9,201 nucleotides of DNA from Candidatus Woesebacteria bacterium UBA5073. GTDB lineage: Bacteria > Patescibacteriota > Microgenomatia > UBA8517. Of the stretch, positions 1-5,105 are shown piece by piece (positions within the stretch are counted from its first letter, which is position 1; each line of letters starts with the position of its first letter). The translations under genes and the position numbers were made by a program. The stretch spans positions 1 to 9,201 of the forward strand of contig DIAR01000046.1 of the NCBI GenBank assembly GCA_002415845.1, written 5' to 3'. The notes under the pieces were generated by a model. It did no database searches. It was given only the letters and a program-made list of their open reading frames with translations, and was not told the origin of the DNA.

Positions 1-16
1 GGTTAATTTTTTGTTT

Positions 17-49
17 AAACTCTTTCTTCCTAAAGGAAAGAGTTTTTTT
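17..49 (+). terminator. Terminator-like hairpin immediately before metK
   Basis: A perfect 10-bp stem (AAACTCTTTC at 17-26 with GAAAGAGTTT at 36-45) and a 9-nt loop run straight into a T tract (43-49), the shape of a rho-independent terminator on the plus strand. It most simply ends transcription of a gene lying left of the window. Only 10 nt separate the T tract from the metK ATG, so it could instead act in the metK leader. The GGAAAG at 35-40, the only purine-rich candidate ribosome site, lies mostly inside the stem and about 19 nt from the ATG, which is too far for a normal Shine-Dalgarno. Confidence 0.75.
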
Positions 50-59
50 ATTTAAAATA

Positions 60-1100
60 ATGTTCTATTCAAAAACCTATACGGTCGAGTCGGTCACTAA
101 CGGACACCCGGATAAAATCTGCGATCAGGTATCGGATGCCATCTTGGATGAATGCTTGAGTCAGGATCCGAAAAGCCGCGTTGCCATCGAATCCTTCGGC
201 AGTCACGGCCTTTTTGTTATCGGCGGGGAAGTCACCACCAAAGCCAAATTTGATGCCGAAAAGATAGCCCGAAAAATCTACAAACAAATCGGCTATACGG
301 ACGAACTGAAAGTCGTCACCAACATTATCAAACAATCACCCGACATTGCCCTGGGGGTAGATACCGGCGGAGCAGGGGATCAGGGAATTATGTATGGATA
401 TGCCACCAACGAAACCAAAGAGTATTTACCCAAAGCCGTCGTTTTGGTTCATAAATTAACTTCGGGTCTGGAAAAACTGAGAAAGGAAAAAAAGATTAAA
501 TGGCTCAAGCCCGACGGTAAATCCCAAATCACCATGAAAAACGGCAAGATCGATACCGTTTTGGTTTCCTGTCAGCACAATAAAACGGTAACCCATGAGG
601 AAATCGAAAAAACCCTGATTCAAAAACTGATTAAGCCGGTTATCGGAAACTTAAAAGGGATAAAGGTTTTGGTTAACCCGACGGGTCGATTTGAAGTCGG
701 TGGTTTTGTCGCCGATACCGGTTTAACGGGTAGAAAATTAATGGTTGATACCTATGGCGGCATGTTGCCCCATGGAGGCGGTTGTTTTTCCGGCAAGGAT
801 CCGACCAAAGTTGACCGGTCCGGTGCTTACATGTGCCGGTATGTAGCCAAAAATATCGTTGCCAAAGGTTTGGCCAAAAAGTGTTTGGTGTCCGTTTCCT
901 ATGCCATCGGCAAAGAAGAACCTTTAATGGTGGAGGCCTTTGATGAAAAAGGTAAAAACCTTTCCGCCTTTGTTAAAAAGAATTTTGATTTCAGACCATT
1001 GTCCATTATTGAAAAGTTAAATCTAAGAAGACCAATCTACTTCAAAACGGCTTCATATGGTCACTTCGGAAAAGAAGAATTCCCCTGGGAAAAAGTTTAA
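60..1100 (+). CDS. metK: S-adenosylmethionine synthetase (methionine adenosyltransferase)
   Basis: Cytoplasmic enzyme that makes S-adenosylmethionine from methionine and ATP, the cell's methyl donor. Family motifs are clear: GHPDK at residues 15-19 (ATP-site His16), KQSPDI at 91-96, GAGDQG at 104-109, PTGRF at 207-211, and the glycine-rich P-loop-like GGGCFSGKD at 239-247 followed by KVDRS. The ending FPWEK is where many homologues have a further short tail. At 346 residues it is shorter than the usual 380-400. Compared from memory with E. coli MetK, about five residues are missing from the loop just before GAGDQG, and the protein stops right after FPWEK. The ATG at 60 is the only sensible start, since the first strand and GHPDK follow at once. 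No Shine-Dalgarno is visible. The stop shares TTAA with the convergent gene on the other strand. Confidence 0.97.
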   Translation: MFYSKTYTVESVTNGHPDKICDQVSDAILDECLSQDPKSRVAIESFGSHGLFVIGGEVTTKAKFDAEKIARKIYKQIGYTDELKVVTNIIKQSPDIALGVDTGGAGDQGIMYGYATNETKEYLPKAVVLVHKLTSGLEKLRKEKKIKWLKPDGKSQITMKNGKIDTVLVSCQHNKTVTHEEIEKTLIQKLIKPVIGNLKGIKVLVNPTGRFEVGGFVADTGLTGRKLMVDTYGGMLPHGGGCFSGKDPTKVDRSGAYMCRYVAKNIVAKGLAKKCLVSVSYAIGKEEPLMVEAFDEKGKNLSAFVKKNFDFRPLSIIEKLNLRRPIYFKTASYGHFGKEEFPWEKV

Positions 1101-1501
1101 GCCGTCTTTAAATTAAAAAACATATAAGCCCTAACGGAATTGGCATCGCCCCCATTAATGGTTATCATTTCACCCTCAAGATTTAATTTTTGGAGAAGTT
1201 CGTTTTCGGGGTTAAAACTATATTTATAACCCATGGGTGGTAATTGAATAAGTCCTTTCGGAACAATATCGACATTGCTGATTAAACTGCCTACTTTGAC
1301 GTCTGAAAGAACGATATTGATGGAGAAGCTTCTCGATGCTCCTTCGCATAAATCAAAATGATCAATACCACGATAGCCGTTTTCGGTATGTTCAAAAAGC
1401 GAATCAAAGAAGTGGTGAACTTTTTGCGACATTTCATCGGTTGCCCACAAAGGATCTTTAACCGATTCGCGTTTAGAAGTTTTTATTTCAACCGACAACA
1501 T
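1097..1501 (-). CDS. Hypothetical protein, 134 residues, unrecognised
   Basis: I do not recognise this family. The protein looks soluble: no signal peptide, no membrane segment, mixed charge. The N-terminal third is probably helical (residues 23-40, with HHFFDSLF). The rest alternates hydrophobic and polar residues in a beta-like way (SFSINIVLSDVKVGSL, then MITINGGDANSVRAYMFF near the end). It has one cysteine (C52). Reality as a gene is supported by an almost perfect promoter directly upstream, with TTGACA, 17 nt, TAGAAT and 6 nt to the ATG, so the message should be leaderless; accordingly no Shine-Dalgarno is present. It lies 38 bp downstream of the NAGPA-type gene on the same strand and converges on metK with overlapping stops, with no terminator between them. 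A shorter plus-strand frame at 1358-1588 crosses it and looks spurious. Confidence 0.75.
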   Translation of the reverse strand: MLSVEIKTSKRESVKDPLWATDEMSQKVHHFFDSLFEHTENGYRGIDHFDLCEGASRSFSINIVLSDVKVGSLISNVDIVPKGLIQLPPMGYKYSFNPENELLQKLNLEGEMITINGGDANSVRAYMFFNLKTA

Positions 1502-1507
1502 TATGCG

Positions 1508-1536
1508 ATTCTAAAGAAAAGGTACTCTTCTGTCAA
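1508..1536 (-). promoter_or_regulatory. Near-consensus promoter giving a leaderless mRNA
   Basis: Reading on the minus strand, the -35 is TTGACA (1536-1531, six of six), the spacer is 17 nt, and the -10 is TAGAAT (1513-1508, five of six). Six nucleotides (CGCATA) then separate the -10 from the ATG whose A is at 1501, so the predicted transcription start is the first base of the start codon. The -35 begins 4 bp after the stop codon of the upstream NAGPA-type gene. The pattern is seen directly; use as a promoter is inferred. Confidence 0.7.
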
Positions 1537-1539
1537 AGA

Positions 1540-2319
1540 CTATTTAAGGCAGAAGAAACTACCGGAGATAACCGCTTCCGGTAATTGAAGACTGTCGCTG
1601 TAAAAAAGAGAGGCCGTACCGCCATCGAGATTTAGAACATCGGCAAAAACAATTCCCGTTTCCTCCTCAAATAAAGAAACGGCTTTCCCCAAATCGGCAA
1701 ACTTGGGTCCCATAAAAACCGATTGGGGATCATAAAAGACCAATAAATAGGCCTTATTTCCACCGGTTACGCCGATTACGATCCTTCTTTCGGCAGCATC
1801 ATTTTTCATTTTCAAAGTTAGAATCTGCCCATTTTCCTTAATAAGAGGACCGCTTTGAAGAGCCATCCTTAAACTGTCATCGGGCAATTGCCTGGTAATT
1901 CTGGGGGTATAGAAATCGTTAAGACTGAAAAAACCGTTAAAAGTACTTGAAACAATTGTTTTCTTTATTTGTTTTCGTTCATAGGTAAATAAACCGATGG
2001 GTGAATTTTGCTTGGTGTAAAAACCGGCCGAGGTTAAGGCTATACAGGCATATTTGGTCAAAGCTTCCTGAGCCGTCAGTTTTTCGGTAAAATTGGGGAT
2101 TAAAGAAAGGCTTTGGGCATCGCTAACTTCAATCCAGGAAACATTGATTGTTTTCTCTCCTAAAGTAAAGGAAACAAGATTGTTTCCGTTTTCCGAAGGC
2201 AAACCCAAAACTTTCTTGTCTTCGTTTAAAGTCTCCGTTTTTCCCTTGTTTTGAAAATAAAGGGAAGCGATGATTAAAATCGCAAAAAGAAGAATCATCT
2301 TAAAATATTTTTTCATCAT
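1540..2319 (-). CDS. Membrane-anchored phosphodiester glycosidase domain protein (NAGPA type)
   Basis: Predicted envelope protein of the phosphodiester glycosidase family (NAGPA, Pfam PF09992), whose members remove sugars linked through phosphodiesters; some bacterial relatives are annotated as exopolysaccharide or cell-wall associated. Residues 1-22 carry a lysine-rich start and one hydrophobic segment (about 8-22), a signal anchor or signal peptide with no lipobox. The domain signatures follow in order: IALTSAGFY at 93-101 (the place where the family usually has an Asn-Gly-Gly-Tyr-Phe-like turn), LQSGPLI at 154-160, ERRIVIGV at 177-184, and the hallmark LNLDGGTASLFY at 229-240. Length (259 aa) is normal for a single-domain member. 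GGAG lies 10 nt before the first of two adjacent ATGs and selects it. The substrate is unknown. It lies just past a terminator on its strand, so its own promoter is not obvious. Confidence 0.85.
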   Translation of the reverse strand: MMKKYFKMILLFAILIIASLYFQNKGKTETLNEDKKVLGLPSENGNNLVSFTLGEKTINVSWIEVSDAQSLSLIPNFTEKLTAQEALTKYACIALTSAGFYTKQNSPIGLFTYERKQIKKTIVSSTFNGFFSLNDFYTPRITRQLPDDSLRMALQSGPLIKENGQILTLKMKNDAAERRIVIGVTGGNKAYLLVFYDPQSVFMGPKFADLGKAVSLFEEETGIVFADVLNLDGGTASLFYSDSLQLPEAVISGSFFCLK

Positions 2320-2329
2320 TATTATTTTA

Positions 2330-2333
2330 CTCC
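2330..2333 (-). promoter_or_regulatory. Shine-Dalgarno selecting the NAGPA-type gene start
   Basis: GGAG on the minus strand lies 10 nt before the ATG at 2319 and 13 nt before the second ATG at 2316, favouring the first. It is 9 bp beyond the T tract of the preceding terminator, which leaves almost no room for an independent promoter between them. Confidence 0.6.
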
Positions 2334-2342
2334 AGATAACAC

Positions 2343-2389
2343 AAAAAAAAGAAAGCCTGAGCTAAAAACGTATTAAAAAGCCCAGGCTT
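2343..2389 (-). terminator. Rho-independent terminator after the small Cys/His protein genes
   Basis: On the minus strand an 11-bp stem (AAGCCTGGGCT from 2389, pairing with AGCTCAGGCTT ending at 2353, with one G-U pair) encloses a 15-nt loop and is followed by TC and eight T residues (2350-2343). On the plus strand the G-U position becomes an A-C mismatch and no T tract follows, so it acts in the minus direction. It begins 8 bp past the stop codon of the 66-residue gene. Confidence 0.9.
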
Positions 2390-2397
2390 AGGGAATC

Positions 2398-2598
2398 TTA
2401 CTTGATGGAAATCGGATTGTGGCAGTGGCCTTCTTGATAGTGATCATGAACTTCTTGAGCCCCCTTTAATAGAGCATCATCCGGTATATTCGAATATTTA
2501 GAGATCAGCAGCGACCAATCGCAAGTTGAGCAATAAGCCAGACGTTTAACCTTGCGCCTTTTTCCTTTGAAATTGGTTTTTGAAAATGAGCGTCTCAT
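2398..2598 (-). CDS. Small Cys/His-rich, probably zinc-binding protein (66 aa)
   Basis: A small basic protein of unknown family. Residues 2-20 are rich in Arg and Lys. C23-x2-C26-D-W28 is followed by a helix-like stretch containing ALLKGAQ and then H51, H53, H58, C59 and H60. The spacing C-x2-C ... H-x4-6-H/C suggests a single zinc-finger-like site, and the basic N-terminus would suit nucleic-acid binding; both points are inference. It is the second gene of a pair. The upstream 63-residue gene shares the C-x2-C-[DN]-W start and the later Ala/His stretch, suggesting related or co-acting proteins. The start is supported by GAGG (2607-2604) at good spacing before the ATG. The gap to the upstream gene is 16 bp, and a strong terminator follows. 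Its 66 residues are about the size of one zinc-finger unit. Confidence 0.8.
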   Translation of the reverse strand: MRRSFSKTNFKGKRRKVKRLAYCSTCDWSLLISKYSNIPDDALLKGAQEVHDHYQEGHCHNPISIK

Positions 2599-2614
2599 GT
2601 GTTCCTCACTTTGC

Positions 2615-2806
2615 TTAGCCGGTGGACATTTTGATCTTGCTTTTGCATTTTTTATGTAAAAGGCAATGATCTTGTCTGGCTTTCCTTAAGATTTTTTTAA
2701 CGCCCCCAGGCATATCTGGATCGTAAAAATATAGCTTCTCCCAATTACACCGCAAACATCTGGCCTCAAGCGGCAATTGAACATGAAGATCCAAAGAATT
2801 ACTCAT
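2615..2806 (-). CDS. Small Cys/His-rich, probably zinc-binding protein (63 aa)
   Basis: First gene of a two-gene unit, family not recognised. C17-x2-C20-N-W22 is followed 24-31 residues later by H47, C48, H51 and C54, which together could hold one zinc ion. The C-terminal half is strongly basic (VKKILRKARQ, then HKKCKSKIK), consistent with nucleic-acid or ribosome contact, though this is not shown by the sequence. It shares the C-x2-C-x-W opening and the overall two-part layout with the downstream 66-residue protein, but similarity elsewhere is low. The start is secure: AGGAGA (2818-2813) lies 6 nt before the ATG. A consensus-like promoter lies about 70 bp upstream, so this pair is transcribed independently of the exonuclease gene. 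Confidence 0.8.
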   Translation of the reverse strand: MSNSLDLHVQLPLEARCLRCNWEKLYFYDPDMPGGVKKILRKARQDHCLLHKKCKSKIKMSTG

Positions 2807-2872
2807 TTTGATTCTCCTCTCGTTTTTAAAATTAAGGTACGTTTTTACCTACTTTTGATAGGGTTAAGGGGG

Positions 2873-2900
2873 ATTATAACAAGAAAAAAGCGTATTTCAA
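2873..2900 (-). promoter_or_regulatory. Strong promoter for the two small Cys/His protein genes
   Basis: On the minus strand, TTGAAA (2900-2895, five of six to the -35 consensus), a 16-nt spacer and a perfect TATAAT (2878-2873). The -35 overlaps the TGA stop of the exonuclease gene. The predicted start site near 2866 gives a leader of about 60 nt that ends in a strong Shine-Dalgarno. A short stem (AGGTA with TACCT, centred near 2838) lies within this leader and is too weak to interpret. Confidence 0.75.
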
Positions 2901-3511
2901 AACAAACTATCCTGGATTTTTTGTTCTTCGGCTTTTTCGGGGTGGGAAAAATCCAAAGCCACTTTCCGCAAATTGTTCCACCTGTCCTTAAAAAGCAGTT
3001 CCTTGTTTTTTAGGGCATAGTCATAAATATCCCTGGTTAACCTGACATCGGCTTCGCAGTACTTTTTCAGTTTGGCCAAGGACTCTTTGTCGCCTTTGGC
3101 ATAATAGAAAACGGCATTAAGACCGTTATCCGTTTTCTTCTTTTTCAAAGTCTCCATGGCAATGGCATTTAAAGAAACGCCGTGCGAGGTTATTCTTCTT
3201 ATTTGATCCATGATATCGAAGTGGGGGAGTTTCCCGAATTCCTTCGGAGCATATGGTTTTAAAGCCGGAACATCAAAGCGCAGGGAATTAAAACCGATTA
3301 TCCGCTTGGCTTTTAAAAAGAGTTCCCACATTTTCGGAATCTCCTCTTCCCAGAAACTAATCATCTCACCTTCAATTTCTTCCAACTTCTCGTTTAAACT
3401 TCGTCTGTAAACCGAAACCAGGGAAACGCCCAAACCGGAGGGGTCTTTTGATCCGATGTCGGAAAAAAGTTTTTTGGTTTCAACGTCGAAAAATACTTCT
3501 TCTAAGGCCAT
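2897..3511 (-). CDS. Predicted DEDDy-family 3'-5' exonuclease (RNase H-like fold)
   Basis: Single-domain nuclease of the DEDD superfamily, closest in style to the proofreading domain of family B polymerases and to YprB/RNase_H_2-like proteins. Motif I is FFDVET (D9, E11), motif II is IGFNSLRFDVPAL (N75, D80), and motif III is YCEADVRLT with Y151 and D155, the YxxxD of the DEDDy subgroup. These residues would bind two metal ions for removing nucleotides from a 3' end. No polymerase or helicase domain is attached; the 204 residues end in a charged tail. DNA or RNA as substrate cannot be told. The start at 3511 sits only six residues before motif I, and there is no Shine-Dalgarno: the bases just upstream are pyrimidine-rich, and a -10-like element at leaderless spacing is present. 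Only 36 bp separate it from the divergent membrane-protein gene. Confidence 0.85.
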   Translation of the reverse strand: MALEEVFFDVETKKLFSDIGSKDPSGLGVSLVSVYRRSLNEKLEEIEGEMISFWEEEIPKMWELFLKAKRIIGFNSLRFDVPALKPYAPKEFGKLPHFDIMDQIRRITSHGVSLNAIAMETLKKKKTDNGLNAVFYYAKGDKESLAKLKKYCEADVRLTRDIYDYALKNKELLFKDRWNNLRKVALDFSHPEKAEEQKIQDSLF

Positions 3512-3517
3512 AGGAAA

Positions 3518-3541
3518 TATGATATCACTGATAAGGTCAGG
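3518..3541 (+). promoter_or_regulatory. Candidate -10 and ribosome site for the membrane glycosyltransferase gene
   Basis: TATGAT (3518-3523, five of six) would start RNA near 3530. The short leader holds AAGG (3533-3536) and AGG (3539-3541), the latter 6 nt from the ATG at 3548. No good -35 is visible. The element overlaps the -10 of the opposite gene. Confidence 0.4.
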
Positions 3542-3547
3542 TATAAA
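3519..3547 (-). promoter_or_regulatory. Extended -10 promoter of the exonuclease gene, leaderless spacing
   Basis: On the minus strand, TGA followed by TATCAT (3527-3519) is an extended -10 with five of six matches. Seven nucleotides then lead to the ATG at 3511, so RNA would begin at or next to the start codon. A weak -35 (TTTATA, 3547-3542) lies at 17-nt spacing. Confidence 0.5.
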
Positions 3548-5089
3548 ATGAAGGCTTTCAAAAAAGTATTACCGTATTTACCCTTACTGGGAATCTTTCT
3601 TCTGGCCTTTATCCTGCGCGTTAAAAGCATCTGGCCGGCTAACTATGTGGTCGGTTTTGATCAGGCCAGAGATTTGTTCGACGTTAAAGTCATGCTTGAG
3701 ACGGGCCACTTGAGAATCATTGGTCCGACGGCCGGAAACTCACCTTCCTTGCATCACGGCATACTATTCTTATACTATATCCTCCCGCCTTTACTGCTCT
3801 TTCAGGGTAATCCGGTTTCCGTTTCCCTTTGGAACAGTCTTTTTAACGCCTCATTGGTTTTTGTTTTGTATTCCCTTTCTCTCCTCATGTTCAAGGATAA
3901 ATTTAAAGCTTTAGTAACGGCCGGATTAACCGCCGTTTCTTTTTGTCTGATTGAATATTCGGGTTGGTTTTCCAACCCAACCGTTACCATCTTTACCGTT
4001 CCCGTTTTCTTCCTGGGGTTATGGCTTTATTACCTGAAAAAAGATTGGGGTTTAGTTTTGGCTTTCTTTTTCCTGGGGCTCTCGATTCAGTTTGAGTTAT
4101 TCTTTATTTATCTTCTTCCCGTTACCATTCTTCTCTTTCTTCTTTTAAGAATGAAGTGGCCCAACTTCAAAACAATTCTTTTTTCAACCTTGGTTTTATG
4201 TTTGTCTCTTTCGACTATGATTGCCACCGAAATAAAGTTCAAGTTTTCGGGCGTTAAGGTTTTATTGGGCATTTCCCAAAGCGAAGGTGTGGACAAAGGC
4301 CTTTTTCTGGAAAACCTTAAACGCTTTATAACCAAGTATTATGAAGTTACCTCCTTAAACTTCACGCCGCAAAACCTTCTTTGGGGAAAGATCATCGGTA
4401 TCGCAATAGTGGTCTATCTTCTTTTCCAAATTATCAGATTATTAAAAAAGAAGGGGGAGAGGGATAAATATCTTTTTCTTTTGGTTTATTTGGTTTCTCC
4501 CTTAATTATGCTTCTGGTCGGCTATCATCAGGCCCCCTGGTTTCTGGTCGGACTGCCACCGATATTGATTTTAATTTCCGGAGATATTATTTCCCACCTT
4601 AGACCAAAAGTGGTGATAGTTATTCTTCTTCTCTTAATAGGTTTTCTAAATCTGAAAGCGATTAGAGCTTCCCACGGCAGGGGACAGATTTCCATGGAAC
4701 CGGACAGGGCTTCCATTGCCGCTAAACAACTGGCCGTGATTGATTACACTTACCTGTCTTCAGACAGGAAAGCCTTTGTCATCAATACCGTGACCAACCC
4801 TTTGTATATTAATTCCGTCTGGGCATACCAGTATGGTTGGTATGGGAAAAGTAAATACGGTTATCTGCCGGCTTTTGCCGGAGGCGATCAGATCCCGCCC
4901 TATGACACTTTAGGAAAACCGACGGGCAAGGAAACCTACTTATTTTTAATCATCGATCAAACCCCCAGGATTCCGGACGTTCACAAACAGGAAGCCTTTA
5001 AGTGGGCCAATAAACAGGGAAAAATAATTGAAGAAAAAGACTTTGACGGAATATTAGTCCAAAAAAGGCTATTCTTCGGCCATAAATAG
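3548..5089 (+). CDS. Multi-pass membrane glycosyltransferase-like protein (GT-C/GT39-like)
   Basis: A 513-residue integral membrane protein with about 11-12 hydrophobic segments between residues 9 and 370 and a soluble C-terminal region (371-513). After the first segment comes an outer loop with VGFDQARDLF (D38, R41, D42), then GHLRIIGP and a conserved-looking HHG (69-71). An acidic residue in the first large loop is a hallmark of GT-C enzymes such as the PMT/ArnT-like GT39 group, which move sugars from lipid-linked donors on the outer face of the membrane. The call therefore rests on topology and this loop, not on a full family match. Likely roles are envelope polysaccharide or protein glycosylation; the acceptor is unknown. 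AGG lies 6 nt before the ATG. The 5'-nucleotidase gene follows after 16 bp but seems to have its own -10 element. Confidence 0.65.
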   Translation: MKAFKKVLPYLPLLGIFLLAFILRVKSIWPANYVVGFDQARDLFDVKVMLETGHLRIIGPTAGNSPSLHHGILFLYYILPPLLLFQGNPVSVSLWNSLFNASLVFVLYSLSLLMFKDKFKALVTAGLTAVSFCLIEYSGWFSNPTVTIFTVPVFFLGLWLYYLKKDWGLVLAFFFLGLSIQFELFFIYLLPVTILLFLLLRMKWPNFKTILFSTLVLCLSLSTMIATEIKFKFSGVKVLLGISQSEGVDKGLFLENLKRFITKYYEVTSLNFTPQNLLWGKIIGIAIVVYLLFQIIRLLKKKGERDKYLFLLVYLVSPLIMLLVGYHQAPWFLVGLPPILILISGDIISHLRPKVVIVILLLLIGFLNLKAIRASHGRGQISMEPDRASIAAKQLAVIDYTYLSSDRKAFVINTVTNPLYINSVWAYQYGWYGKSKYGYLPAFAGGDQIPPYDTLGKPTGKETYLFLIIDQTPRIPDVHKQEAFKWANKQGKIIEEKDFDGILVQKRLFFGHK

Positions 5090-5091
5090 GC

Positions 5092-5097
5092 TATAAT
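5092..5097 (+). promoter_or_regulatory. TATAAT element at leaderless distance before the 5'-nucleotidase gene
   Basis: A perfect TATAAT lies in the 16-bp gap after the membrane-protein gene. The predicted start site (about 5104) is two bases before the ATG at 5106. No Shine-Dalgarno fits in this gap. The -35 region (around 5069-5075) is poor, so readthrough from upstream is also likely. Confidence 0.5.
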
Positions 5098-5105
5098 AGA
5101 CAAAG

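Noticed and set aside
1..60. SAM riboswitch before metK
   Set aside because: Only 59 nt are visible, and they hold a simple terminator-like hairpin with none of the multi-helix SAM-binding core. The sequence further upstream is outside the window.
2398..3511. Defence or toxin-antitoxin module made of the exonuclease and the two small Cys/His proteins
   Set aside because: The small genes have their own promoter and terminator, the exonuclease is a plain DEDDy domain, and no typical toxin, antitoxin or defence partner is nearby. Adjacency alone is not enough.
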